Shown here: piece after piece, positions 1 through 7,566 of the stretch
How the letters are laid out: each line of letters opens with the position of its first letter
Numbering within the stretch: the first letter of the stretch is position 1
Assembly (NCBI RefSeq): GCF_002843425.1
Contig: NZ_NKXO01000027.1
Location: 1-52,151, forward strand
From: Raineya orbicola
GTDB lineage: Bacteria; Bacteroidota; Bacteroidia; Cytophagales; Thermonemataceae
Reading direction: 5' to 3'
DNA: 52,151 nt
Program-made: the position numbers and the translations under genes
Notes under the pieces: model-generated
Told to the model about the DNA's origin: nothing
The model's database searches: none
Seen by the model: only the letters and a program-made list of their open reading frames with translations

Positions 1-2
1 TC

Positions 3-119
3 AATTTGTGGTCTGGAATTATTGCCTACAAATTCCTAGATAAAAAGCCCACTATTAGAGATTTTCAAGAAAAAAATCTACTTACAAATTTTGAACTTTT
101 TCAAGATATTGCCGCTTAA
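3..119 (+). CDS. C-terminal end of an unrecognised protein (5' partial)
   Basis: An open frame enters from the left edge and runs 38 codons to a TAA stop, ending in residues FELFQDIAA. The visible part is hydrophobic then charged, with the run KPTIRDFQEKNLL. I do not recognise the family. It lies just upstream of two small overlapping ORFs and a terminator on the same strand, so it may be the first gene of a short operon. The nearby recombinase remnant suggests accessory DNA. Only the tail is visible, so no function is assigned. Confidence 0.5.
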   Translation, partial: NLWSGIIAYKFLDKKPTIRDFQEKNLLTNFELFQDIAA

Positions 120-148
120 CTCACGTAGTTTTAGGTTTTTGTAAAAGA

Positions 149-259
149 ATGCAAGCAATAGGTTTTGGTTTATATGTAAATGAAAAAAATAAATTTGTAG
201 TTTTTGATTTAGAAACTCCTCTGGAAGAACTATTTAAAATTTTTTACTGCAATGGATAA
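149..259 (+). CDS. Small hypothetical ORF (36 aa)
   Basis: An ATG-initiated 36-codon frame beginning MQAIGFGLYVNEKNKFVVFD. It starts 29 nt after the preceding stop, and its end overlaps the next ORF's ATG by 8 nt (ATGGATAA), the sort of overlap seen in translationally coupled genes. It could equally be a decayed gene fragment, since it is very short and stands beside a truncated recombinase. I do not recognise a family. Confidence 0.3.
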   Translation: MQAIGFGLYVNEKNKFVVFDLETPLEELFKIFYCNG

Positions 260-422
260 CAACGAAAATAGACCCTCTTTAACGGAATTGCTAAAAAAGG
301 CACTTAATACCAAAAAAAGAACATCTTTGAAAGAGATATTACAACTAAGAAATGAAAAAATGAAGCAACAACAAGCAGAAAAGGAAGAAAAGAAAAGGAC
401 AAGGAAAAATAAAAAGGAATAA
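252..422 (+). CDS. Small lysine/glutamate-rich coiled-coil-like protein (56 aa)
   Basis: A 56-residue frame from ATG, overlapping the previous ORF by 8 nt. It begins MDNNENRPSLTELLKKAL and ends in a strongly basic Lys/Arg/Glu tail (KQQQAEKEEKKRTRKNKKE), likely a charged helix. A strong hairpin terminator follows 13 nt downstream, which supports a transcribed end here. No family is recognised; small basic proteins of this kind can bind nucleic acid, but that is only a guess. Confidence 0.4.
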   Translation: MDNNENRPSLTELLKKALNTKKRTSLKEILQLRNEKMKQQQAEKEEKKRTRKNKKE

Positions 423-435
423 AGCACGACAAGTA

Positions 436-458
436 AAAGCCCTTAAAAAGGGCTTTTT
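436..458 (+). terminator. Rho-independent terminator
   Basis: The inverted repeat AAAGCCC/GGGCTTT with a short A-rich loop is followed by a T run. It closes the small + strand operon at 3-422 and also sits just past the end of the minus-strand recombinase remnant, so it may act in both directions. Confidence 0.7.
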
Positions 459-460
459 AC

Positions 461-763
461 TTATATTTCAGGGGCGTTTTTGATGATTTCTTCATTTTCA
501 AAAAGACCTAAATCTTTCAAATAGCGGTTGGTTTCGTCTAAACTGCTGTGCCTGCACTGCGTTTGAATAAACTTAATCCCCGCCCCCGCCTTGTAATATG
601 CTACCACCCCTGTGTGTTTCCAATAATTGTTTCTAGTTTTTGGGCTCAATAGCCAAAGGCGTTCCGATGTCAATTTTTTTTCCTTCAATGGAAATAGTGC
701 AAATAATTTGTGCTGTGCCTTTACGGGTAATGTAGTTCTTACGAACCCAAAACAAGATATCAT
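461..763 (-). pseudogene. C-terminal remnant of a tyrosine recombinase (phage-integrase family)
   Basis: The 100-codon frame carries the end of the tyrosine recombinase catalytic domain: WKHTGVVAYYKAGAGIKFIQ (second-half His motif), then RHSSLDETNRYLKDLG, where the Tyr of RYL fits the nucleophile position. The N-terminal DNA-binding domain and the first catalytic Arg are absent. In-frame stops lie a few codons upstream of the ATG. Complete enzymes of this family are roughly 300-400 residues, so this is a 5'-truncated fragment and probably inactive. It lies about 160 bp from a tRNA-Ser gene, a classic integration target, so it may be what is left of an integrated element. Confidence 0.65.
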
Positions 764-783
764 TTTTTTAGCATAGATTTTAA

Positions 784-803
784 GGGTTTAGGTTACTAAA
801 CCC
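784..803. repeat. Perfect 8-bp inverted repeat
   Basis: GGGTTTAG and CTAAACCC separated by a GTTA loop. It lies between the recombinase remnant and tRNA-Ser, with no following T run, so it does not look like a terminator. It could be a relic of a recombination site. Confidence 0.4.
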
Positions 804-819
804 AAGTGTAAGAAAATTT

Positions 820-841
820 GCAAGCGAATTGCAAGCGAATT
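820..841. repeat. Two perfect tandem copies of an 11-bp unit
   Basis: GCAAGCGAATT occurs twice head to tail in the spacer between the recombinase remnant and tRNA-Ser. Its origin is unknown; it may be a by-product of element insertion or decay. Confidence 0.5.
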
Positions 842-878
842 TTGAGAAAGTGGGACGGGTTTTTTGAGTAGAAAAGCC

Positions 879-911
879 AAAAAAAAACTCTAAAACCCGC
901 AAGTTTTAGAG
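879..911 (-). terminator. Terminator of tRNA-Ser
   Basis: Read on the minus strand, GAG/CTC-capped arms (GTTTTAGAG complement pairs at 888-896 and 903-911) form a 9-bp stem directly after the tRNA 3' end. A run of Ts on that strand (879-887) follows. This is a typical intrinsic terminator for the tRNA transcript. Confidence 0.65.
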
Positions 912-926
912 CCAAAACAATTTTTG

Positions 927-1013
<87 letters not shown>

Positions 1014-1040
1014 TGAGAAGGAGATGAAATTTTTGGACAG

Positions 1041-1075
1041 CAAAAATAGATAAAAATACTTTACTTGCCAACAAA
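1041..1075 (-). promoter_or_regulatory. Predicted promoter of tRNA-Ser
   Basis: On the minus strand a TATTTTTG box (1041-1048) matches the Bacteroidota -7 form TAnnTTTG. TTG/TTTG elements lie about 19-23 nt upstream (1068-1075). The box is about 28 nt before the tRNA 5' end. Confidence 0.5.
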
Positions 1076-1077
1076 TT

Positions 1078-1503
1078 TTACTTTTCTTTTCTAAAACGCT
1101 CCCACTTGATAAGCATAAATTTATCACCAATTTCCGTAATTATCATTCCTGCCCCTTTCAAATTCGTGGGATTTTGCATAAATTCTGTTAGTTCCTGATG
1201 ATTAAAAATCCGATAAGTGGGGTGATATTCGTAATTTTCTGGGACTTTAATTTTATACTTACGAACCCAATTCATCACTGAAACGTGGCTTATGCCTAAA
1301 ATTCGCTCTATTTCACGATAGCTTATGCCTTCTAAATGTAATTGCAAAGCTTTTACTACATAGTAGTTATCAATTTGCTTGCCTTGCTTTTGAACCGTAA
1401 AGAAATAGTTGCAGTTCTTACAATGAAATCGTTGTCTTCGGGCAACGATACCACTTTTTATCACATTGAGCGAATTGCAGCGGGGGCACTGTTTGTTGGG
1501 CAT
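1078..1503 (-). CDS. Zinc-ribbon plus helix-turn-helix protein, InsA/IS1-type N-terminal domain
   Basis: This 141-residue protein starts with a four-cysteine zinc ribbon (CPRC at 6-9 and CKNC at 28-31), followed by an HTH region (LEGISYREIERILGISHVSV) typical of the InsA half of IS1-type transposases. The rest (about 95-141) is unlike a DDE catalytic domain. No InsB-like catalytic ORF or terminal inverted repeats are visible nearby, so it looks like a stand-alone DNA-binding protein rather than an intact insertion sequence. It lies 32 nt downstream of the glycosyltransferase on the same strand and may be co-transcribed. DNA binding is inferred from the domains; the biological role is unknown. 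Confidence 0.7.
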   Translation of the reverse strand: MPNKQCPRCNSLNVIKSGIVARRQRFHCKNCNYFFTVQKQGKQIDNYYVVKALQLHLEGISYREIERILGISHVSVMNWVRKYKIKVPENYEYHPTYRIFNHQELTEFMQNPTNLKGAGMIITEIGDKFMLIKWERFRKEK

Positions 1504-1535
1504 TTTGCGTAAAAATATTTTGGAATGACAAAAAA

Positions 1536-2654
1536 CTAATTTTTAGCTTTCAAAATTTCTTGAATGGCTAAGATATATTTTTCAAAAACGATTTTTTCGT
1601 CAAAATGAGTTTCAACGAGTTTTCTGCTGTTTGCTCCCATTTCTTGGCGTTCTTTTTCGGAAAGCAGAAGCATTCGTATCATTGCTTGTGCCAAACTTTC
1701 TGCACTGCGAACTTTACACAAAAATCCATTTTCATTGTTTTTCACCACTTCTTTGCACCCCGCCACATTCGTAGCGATGAGTGGCTTTGCCATTGCGGCG
1801 GCTTCCAGAAGCGAACGAGGTGTGCCTTCCCGATACGAAGGTAGTACTACTACATCTGCCTCTGCTATGTAAGGGCGAACATCTGCCTTTTTCCCTAAAT
1901 ATTCTACTTCGTTTTGCCATATTTCAACTTCTTGGGGAGTGATGTTCAAAGGATTTTCAGGATTATCTTCAAAATCGCCTAACAAGCGGAAAATGGCTTT
2001 GGGGTATTGTTTTTTCACAATTTTACAAGCCTCTACAAACTCTCTTACGCCTTTGTCGTAAATGAGGCGGGCTATCATCAAAAATACGAAATTTTCTTTT
2101 GCAGTACTTGGCATAGGAGCAAATTTTTCCAAATTTACCCCCGAGCCGGGTAGAAGGTCTGAAATTTCAGGTTTGACGAGTTTTTTCTGAATAAAAAGCG
2201 TTCTATCTTCTGCATTTTGAAAAAAAACTTTACTTGCAAAACGAAAAGCAAGTCTATACAAGAAATGAGCTATCCGAGAAGCAAAATTTTTATGCAAAAA
2301 AGTAGTACCAAGACCTGAAACATTGTTGATGCAAGGAATTTTCAGTCTATAGCAAGCAAGCGTGCCGTAGATATTGGGTTTTATCGTAAAATGTAAAACT
2401 ACATCAGGTTGAATTTGGCGATAAATTCGGAGCAGTTGTCTGTGAAATGCCAAATCTTTCAGAGGATTAGTACCTTTATTTTCTAAAATAATTTCTCTGT
2501 ATTCAACATTCCAAGCCTGTATTTTTTCAGTATAAGCGTCTTTGGGGGCTAAAATGTAGATTTTATAGCCTTGTGATAGCAAAAAATTCACTAAACCCGC
2601 CCGAAAATTGTAGATATTCCAAGAAGTATTGGCAACCAAAATTATTTTTAGCAT
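1536..2654 (-). CDS. Glycosyltransferase family 4 protein
   Basis: This 372-residue protein has the two-Rossmann (GT-B) layout of GT4 enzymes. The N-terminal half starts MLKIILVANTSWNIYNFRAG. The C-terminal half has FLMIARLIYDKGVREF (donor-domain strand and RxxxxKG) and the retaining-enzyme signature PSYREGTPRSLLEAAAMAKP with the Glu pair that contacts the nucleotide sugar. It probably transfers a sugar from a nucleotide donor during capsule, O-antigen or exopolysaccharide assembly at the cytoplasmic face of the inner membrane; the exact sugar cannot be told. No other polysaccharide genes are adjacent, so it appears to be an orphan. The zinc-ribbon/HTH gene follows 32 nt downstream. Confidence 0.88.
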   Translation of the reverse strand: MLKIILVANTSWNIYNFRAGLVNFLLSQGYKIYILAPKDAYTEKIQAWNVEYREIILENKGTNPLKDLAFHRQLLRIYRQIQPDVVLHFTIKPNIYGTLACYRLKIPCINNVSGLGTTFLHKNFASRIAHFLYRLAFRFASKVFFQNAEDRTLFIQKKLVKPEISDLLPGSGVNLEKFAPMPSTAKENFVFLMIARLIYDKGVREFVEACKIVKKQYPKAIFRLLGDFEDNPENPLNITPQEVEIWQNEVEYLGKKADVRPYIAEADVVVLPSYREGTPRSLLEAAAMAKPLIATNVAGCKEVVKNNENGFLCKVRSAESLAQAMIRMLLLSEKERQEMGANSRKLVETHFDEKIVFEKYILAIQEILKAKN

Positions 2655-2766
2655 AAAACTTTGAAAAGTACAAAAAAATAACTTGATAAATGCAAAAAAA
2701 ATAAATTTTCACGAAAAAATGTAAATTTTTTTTATCTTTTTTACCAATAGTATGCTATCAGCCTAT

Positions 2767-2774
2767 TAACTTTG
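2767..2774 (+). promoter_or_regulatory. Predicted -7 promoter box of the phasin-like gene
   Basis: TAACTTTG matches TAnnTTTG and lies about 43 nt before the ATG at 2817. This supports that ATG over the upstream TTG at 2772, which would lie inside the promoter box. Confidence 0.5.
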
Positions 2775-2816
2775 CAACAAGAAAATGAAAGTTTCACCCC
2801 AAAACCATACACAATT

Positions 2817-3143
2817 ATGCAAGATTTATTTAAAAAATTCATCTACACAGGCATTGGTTTCATTTCTATCACTGCCGAGACCTTGAAAAACACCGTTGAA
2901 AAACTAGTAGAAGAAAGCAAACTCTCTAGTGACGAAGGTAAAAAAATTCTTGATGAATTTACCAAAAACACCGAAGCAAAAAAGAAGGAGTTTGAAGAGC
3001 AACTCTCTAAAATTGTTGAAAAAGTAACAGCTCGTTTCAAATTTGTAACTGAAAGCGATTTACAAGAGGTGATAAAAAGAATAGAAGTTTTAGAAGGCAA
3101 AGAACCTGCCGAAAAAACCACTAAGAAAACTGTGAAGGCTTAA
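2817..3143 (+). CDS. Phasin-like small helical protein
   Basis: A 108-residue protein starting MQDLFKKFIYTGIGFISITA. A short hydrophobic N-terminal segment is followed by charged amphipathic helices (LVEESKLSSDEGKKILDEF) and a Lys/Thr-rich tail ending KTTKKTVKA. This is the pattern of the phasin-related family annotated as polyhydroxyalkanoate synthesis regulators. Such proteins associate with granule surfaces or with other proteins through coiled coils, but no PHA synthase is in this window, so a PHA role is not shown. An upstream TTG at 2772 would lengthen the protein, but the ATG at 2817 sits a normal distance after the promoter box. Two terminators follow. Confidence 0.75.
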   Translation: MQDLFKKFIYTGIGFISITAETLKNTVEKLVEESKLSSDEGKKILDEFTKNTEAKKKEFEEQLSKIVEKVTARFKFVTESDLQEVIKRIEVLEGKEPAEKTTKKTVKA

Positions 3144-3153
3144 AACAAAACAG

Positions 3154-3184
3154 CACCAACCTTGAAAATGGTTGGTGTTTTTAT
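3154..3184 (+). terminator. Terminator after the phasin-like gene
   Basis: CACCAACC (3154-3161) pairs with GGTTGGTG (3170-3177), followed by a T-rich run. Confidence 0.75.
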
Positions 3185-3191
3185 TTGATGA

Positions 3192-3223
3192 ATGCTACCT
3201 AAAAAAAGGTGGCATTTTTTTTG
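3192..3223 (+). terminator. Second, tandem terminator
   Basis: ATGCTACC (3192-3199) pairs with GGTGGCAT (3209-3216) with one G-T pair and an A-rich loop, followed by a run of Ts. It lies just after the first terminator and insulates the TetR gene from upstream transcription. Confidence 0.6.
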
Positions 3224-3297
3224 CTAAAAATTTTTGAGCAAAAATGTCATAAAAATTAAATTTGCACGTTTTTGAAAATATGCTTATGTTTTGACTT

Positions 3298-3930
3298 ATG
3301 AAAAAAAGAGAACAAAACAAACTGGCTCGGAAAGCCCGAATTATTGATGTAGCAGAAAAACTCTTTTTTGAAAAAGGGTTAAGAAACGTAACAATGGACG
3401 AAATAGCAGGGCGTTTGCGTTATAGTAAAGCTACGGTGTATAGCTACTTTTCGAGCAAAGACGAACTATTTTTTGAGATTTGCCAGCGAGGAAATACTAT
3501 TTTACAGAGACAACTTCAAGAGGCTGTAGCCCAGCACCCCCTTGGTGTAGATAAGGTGAGAGCTATTGGTAGAAGTTTTTTTCAGTTTGCTCTCAATTAC
3601 CCGCAATACTACAAATTTATCTCTTATTTTGTTTCGGGAAGTGATTTTGCAATAGACGAGGCTTTGGAAGTAAAAATGTTGCATCTGGATAAGGTTTTGG
3701 TAGATGCTATTCAAAAAGGCATTGAAGATGGTAGTATCAGAGAAGTAAATCCTCAACTGGTTTCCAAGTGTTTGTGGGCTATGGGAACAGGTATTTTGGA
3801 TATGATTTTCCAGAAAGGTGATATGATGGAAAAACACCTAAATATTGAAAAAATAAGCCTTTTTGAGACTTTTTTCCAACTATTAGAGCAAAGCCTCGCC
3901 CGAAATCTTGCCGCCAATCGGGAAGTTTAA
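3298..3930 (+). CDS. TetR/AcrR family transcriptional regulator
   Basis: A 210-residue protein with an N-terminal TetR HTH: RIIDVAEKLFFEKGLRNVTM, then DEIAGRLRYSKATVYSYFSSK, the canonical recognition helix ending in YxYFxSKDEL. The C-terminal part (about 70-205) is the helical ligand/dimer domain, whose inducer cannot be predicted. TetR proteins usually repress nearby genes when unliganded. Candidates here are the convergent SRPBCC gene (4-nt overlap at the stop codons) and the acyl carrier protein beyond it. The start ATG follows tandem terminators, so it has its own promoter. Confidence 0.92.
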   Translation: MKKREQNKLARKARIIDVAEKLFFEKGLRNVTMDEIAGRLRYSKATVYSYFSSKDELFFEICQRGNTILQRQLQEAVAQHPLGVDKVRAIGRSFFQFALNYPQYYKFISYFVSGSDFAIDEALEVKMLHLDKVLVDAIQKGIEDGSIREVNPQLVSKCLWAMGTGILDMIFQKGDMMEKHLNIEKISLFETFFQLLEQSLARNLAANREV

Positions 3931-4379
3931 TTCGTTTTTTCTTTGCCAAATACTTTTTGATAGATTGGCTTACGATAGGCAAATTGAAAATACAAAATAG
4001 GATAGAGCAGAATATCTAAGGGCTTGAAAGGTGTTTCAAATTCAATTTCATCAATAATTTCTGCTTGCTTGCTATCTTTCTGGATAATGCGATGCTTGTG
4101 TTTCCATTTTTTTAGAAAAAAAGGTAGCTTGATGCCCTCATCAATGAAATAAATTTCTTCTTTGCTTTCTTTTTTTTCTACTATCACGCTCTCCCATTCT
4201 TGTTTGAATAGCAAAAAATCTAGTTCTACCGCTACGTGGTCTTGGGTATTAGAGCCATCGAAACGCAAGAGCTTTAGACGCGGAAAAGGAGGCGAAAGTT
4301 TGATGAATAGTTCTTTGGTAAAAAGTCTAAATACTTGCCTGAAAGGTGTGCTAACCGTGGTTGTAATCTTAAAGTTCAT
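3927..4379 (-). CDS. SRPBCC-type (START-like) lipid/ligand-binding protein
   Basis: A 150-residue protein starting MNFKITTTVSTPFRQVFRLF, the entry strand and helix of the SRPBCC fold. It continues with alternating strands and ends in a hydrophobic helix region (PLDILLYPILYFQFAYRKP). Bacteroidota proteins of this type are annotated as SRPBCC-family and have no proven function. It converges on the TetR gene with a 4-nt overlap and is divergent from the ACP gene; a hydrophobic ligand is plausible from the fold only. A TAAATTTG promoter box lies 13 nt upstream. Confidence 0.65.
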   Translation of the reverse strand: MNFKITTTVSTPFRQVFRLFTKELFIKLSPPFPRLKLLRFDGSNTQDHVAVELDFLLFKQEWESVIVEKKESKEEIYFIDEGIKLPFFLKKWKHKHRIIQKDSKQAEIIDEIEFETPFKPLDILLYPILYFQFAYRKPIYQKVFGKEKTN

Positions 4380-4392
4380 CGCGTTTTTTTAT

Positions 4393-4400
4393 CAAATTTA
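4393..4400 (-). promoter_or_regulatory. Predicted -7 box of the SRPBCC gene
   Basis: On the minus strand the sequence reads TAAATTTG, a match to TAnnTTTG, 13 nt before the start codon. No clear -33 TTG is seen. Confidence 0.35.
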
Positions 4401-4515
4401 GAAAGATTTCATTGAATATTTTTAGTTTTTTTTATTTTTTTATTCAAAAAAAAGCGTTTAGGAACGATAATTGTAGTATTTGCAAGAAAGCAAGAATAAA
4501 TATTTTGCAAGAAAC

Positions 4516-4546
4516 TTTGTAAAGCTAAAAAGTTTCCTTACTTTTG
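4516..4546 (+). promoter_or_regulatory. Predicted promoter of the acyl carrier protein gene
   Basis: TTTG (4516-4519) and TACTTTTG (4539-4546) match the Bacteroidota -33/-7 pair with a 19-nt spacer. The ATG follows 35 nt after the -7 box. Confidence 0.6.
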
Positions 4547-4581
4547 TTCGGTATTCATACTAATTTAACCCCGTTCTGCCT

Positions 4582-4848
4582 ATGAAAAATGTTAAACAAA
4601 CTGTACTTGATATTCTCAAAGAAAAATTAGAATTACCCGAATCGGTACTAACGATGGAGGCTAATTTTATCAAAGATTTGGGAGTAGATTCTCTGGATTA
4701 CATTGAAGTAGTAATGGCATTTGAGCAGGCTTTTGGTATCAATATTCCTGACACTGATACCGAGAGAATGCGTACCGTAGGAGCCGCCATTGACTACATC
4801 GAAGAGCGTTTAGCCTCTGCACAAAACGAGGAGGAAAAAGTCGCTTAA
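4582..4848 (+). CDS. Acyl carrier protein
   Basis: An 88-residue acidic helical protein with the phosphopantetheine attachment motif GVDSLDYIEVVMAFE; Ser37 would carry the 4'-phosphopantetheine arm. The four-helix pattern and length match ACP. It carries acyl chains between enzymes of fatty acid, lipid or secondary metabolite synthesis in the cytoplasm. No fab genes flank it, so it may be a second, specialised ACP rather than the housekeeping AcpP. The motif spelling (DSLDYIE rather than the usual DSLDTVE) also leans that way. A well-spaced promoter precedes it. Confidence 0.9.
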   Translation: MKNVKQTVLDILKEKLELPESVLTMEANFIKDLGVDSLDYIEVVMAFEQAFGINIPDTDTERMRTVGAAIDYIEERLASAQNEEEKVA

Positions 4849-4889
4849 AATTCTGCTTTACGCCTTGCTCTAAAACTTTTTGAAAGAAA

Positions 4890-4920
4890 TTGACCTCTTT
4901 CGGAAAGTTTTTTATTTTTG
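4890..4920 (+). promoter_or_regulatory. Predicted promoter of the TonB-dependent receptor
   Basis: TTG (4890-4892) and TATTTTTG (4913-4920) with a 20-nt spacer, 40 nt before the receptor ATG at 4961. Confidence 0.55.
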
Positions 4921-4960
4921 CCTAAATTTATACAAAAGCACCAAAACCATACAATTTATT

Positions 4961-7037
4961 ATGATGAATAGAAGTAAGTCTTTCTTGTTTGTAGCACTAT
5001 GTTTTTATTGTAATTTTTTGCTCAAAGCTCAAGATACTGATAGCTCTCGTATCAAACTTTTTAGAAGCTCTAAAGAGGATATTGAGCAACTTCTAAAAAA
5101 AGCAGAACCTACCGTGGAATTAGAGGTAGAAATTGCAAGTAAGCAAAAGCAAGCTATTGAGGAAGCTCCTTCAATTATTTCGGTAGTTACTCGCGAGGAT
5201 ATAGAAAATTATGGATTTCGTGATATTACAGATATTTTGCGTTTAGTACCCGGTTTTGAATATGCTATTGATGTGCAAAGCCTTTTTGGCATAGGTTTTA
5301 GAGGAATGTGGGGACACGAAGGAAAGGTACTGGTTATGATAGATAACCACCCTATCAATTGTTTTGGCTATGGTAACACGAATTTCTTTGGGCATCTTGC
5401 CTGCTTCTGTGATAGAGCGTATTGAGATTATCCGTGGTCCGGGTAGTGCTTTGTATGGTACATTTGCCGAAGTAGCGGTAATCAATATTATTACCAAAAC
5501 AGGAAAAGGCTTGCAGGGAGTAGAAATCTCCTCGCAAGGCGGGGCAGTAGGGAATAATGCTATTTTTGGCTCTCGGGCTAGTGTAGGCTATAACGACCTT
5601 TCTCGTGAGTTGGATATATCAGCAAATATTGCCTTTGCGTATCACCCTATTTCTAATCGGATTTATGAAGATTTTTGGGGTAATACCATACAGCTTGGTA
5701 GTCAGAATTCTTGGAGGCATTTTCAAAATATTTCAGGGAAAATTTCCTACAAAAACTTTTACTTTGGCTTCAATCGTATGAACCAAAGATGGATTAGCCC
5801 CGATGATTTTACAACTATTTTCCCTGCTAATAACCAAGGAATGATTGTGAATAAACTTAATCATTTTATGGAGGGTTATCAGGTGGGTAATAGATTTAAA
5901 CTATCGGATAATTTTTATTTTATTCCACGCTTTGAGTATGCTCGGGGCAATCCTGTTACTTCCAAAGAAATTCCTGCTTCCAATTTAGATGAAAATTATA
6001 GCACTATTTGCCAGAGATTTACTCCCGAAGTGAGTTTGCAATATGCTGGCACGAAAAACCAACTGGATTTTGGGGCTGGTTTTATCGCGAATACCGTAAC
6101 AAGTTTTGCCCGTAATGCTTCTCCTGCAATGATAGTAGCCGCAGGTGATAGTACGAGTTTTGTGCGTCGTGATGCTTACTATGTTTTCGGGCAGTACATT
6201 CGCAAGTTTGCCCCTTTTGTATTGAGTGTGGGGGGGAGATACGAGAATACTTTTTGGGGGAATGCTTTTGCCCCACGTGCCGCTCTCAACTATGTTGCTC
6301 CTAATCAGAAGTTTTATGCAAAGCTCTTATATGGAGAGGCTTTCCGCGTGCCTTTGATTTGGCAAGTCTATTCTGCTCAATATTTTACTACTAATGCTAA
6401 TCTTACACCTGAATTAAGTCGTACTTTTGAGTTTGAAATTGGCTACAAACAAAAAGGAAACTTTCGTATTTCAACCAACTTTTTTCTCATCAACATCAAT
6501 ACGCCTATTGTCTATTTAGGGACAGTAGATACTTATGTAAATTTTGGTAATATTCGCTCTTTGGGGGCAGAACTAAATACAGAATATAAAGTAGAAAAAT
6601 GGGGGGTATTTGGTAATATTTCCTATACTCAGCCGCTTTCTGAATATACTACTACGGATTTTTTGGCAAGCGACCGTAGTCATTTTTTAGCTTTGCCTGC
6701 TCTTAAAATCAATGGAGGAGCTTATCTTGATTTACCTCGTTTTACTATTTCTACTTATGCTACTTTTATTGGAGAACGCTATGCTCAAACCCAAAACTTT
6801 GTACTTAATAACGATGAAAATAATCCTTTTTTGGAAACAGAAGCCTATCCTTCGGTGCTTTTGCAAAATGTTCAAATTAAAGGGAAAAATATTTTCACTA
6901 ACAATTTGCAAATAGGGCTTCAAATACATAACATTTGGAATGCCAATTATGTGCTTTTACAACCTTACTATGGCGGACACGCTCCTTTTCCATTGCAAGA
7001 TAGGCAGTGGTTTTTAGAACTTAAATACAAGTTTTGA
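4961..7037 (+). pseudogene. TonB-dependent outer membrane receptor, broken by one frameshift
   Basis: Two frames together encode a receptor of about 690 residues. The first (4961 to about 5393) has a signal peptide (FLFVALCFYCNFLLKAQ) and the plug (SIISVVTREDIENYGFRDIT). The second (to 7037) resumes with LPASVIERIEIIRGPGSALY and runs through a 22-strand-type barrel ending in aromatic ELKYKF. The switch falls near 5388-5396, where one extra base in CATCTTGCCTGC moves the frame by +1; no homopolymer is present. Receptors of this family bind a siderophore, vitamin or oligomer and import it using TonB energy. Both halves look otherwise intact, so the change is either recent or a sequencing error. 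An upstream TTG at 4880 was not chosen because it precedes the promoter box. Confidence 0.8.
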
Positions 7038-7038
7038 T

Positions 7039-7566
7039 ATGGCTCTTATCGTACCTGTGCGTGGTTTTACTCCTAAAATTGGCAAGAACTGCTTTCTTGC
7101 TCCGAACGCTACTATCATTGGAGATGTAGAAATGGGTGAAGAATGCACTATTTGGTTTAATGCGGTAGTACGCGGAGATGTAAATAGTATCCGAATGGGT
7201 AATCGTTGCAATGTGCAAGATGGAGCGGTTATTCATTGTACTTATCAGAAATCAAAGGTGGTGATGGGTAATAACGTTTCTGTGGCTCATAATGCCATTA
7301 TTCACGGCTGTACGATTGAAGATAACGTACTTGTAGGAATGGGAGCAATTATTATGGATAATGCTTATATTGGCACAGGCTCCATTATTGCGGCAGGAGC
7401 GGTAGTTCTTGCAGGCACACGAGTAGAACCGCATAGCATATGGGCGGGTAATCCTGCTAAATTTCTAAAATCTGTGGGTGAAAAAGCCTCTGAAATTGAG
7501 CGTATCGCAGGAAATTACCCTATGTATGCAAGTTGGTTTGAACAGAATAGCGAGGCTTCAAGCTAA
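7039..7566 (+). CDS. Gamma-carbonic-anhydrase-like hexapeptide-repeat protein
   Basis: A 175-residue left-handed beta-helix protein with repeated hexapeptides (for example FNAVVRGDVNSIRMGNRCNV and AIIHGCTIEDNVLVGMGAII). The His residues in VIHCTY, VAHNAIIH match the metal-binding positions of the YrdA/PaaY/gamma-CA family. Many members have weak or undemonstrated carbonic anhydrase activity, so the reaction is inferred only. It starts 1 nt after the receptor stop and may be co-transcribed with it. Its last 47 nt overlap the convergent symporter gene. Confidence 0.9.
   Translation: MALIVPVRGFTPKIGKNCFLAPNATIIGDVEMGEECTIWFNAVVRGDVNSIRMGNRCNVQDGAVIHCTYQKSKVVMGNNVSVAHNAIIHGCTIEDNVLVGMGAIIMDNAYIGTGSIIAAGAVVLAGTRVEPHSIWAGNPAKFLKSVGEKASEIERIAGNYPMYASWFEQNSEASS

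Noticed and set aside
1078-1503. Intact IS1-type insertion sequence
   Set aside because: No catalytic ORF, no terminal inverted repeats and no target duplication are visible.
5380-5400. Programmed +1 frameshift in the TonB-dependent receptor, as in prfB
   Set aside because: CTT is followed by GCC, not a slow stop codon, and no Shine-Dalgarno-like stimulator is seen; mutation or sequencing error is more likely.
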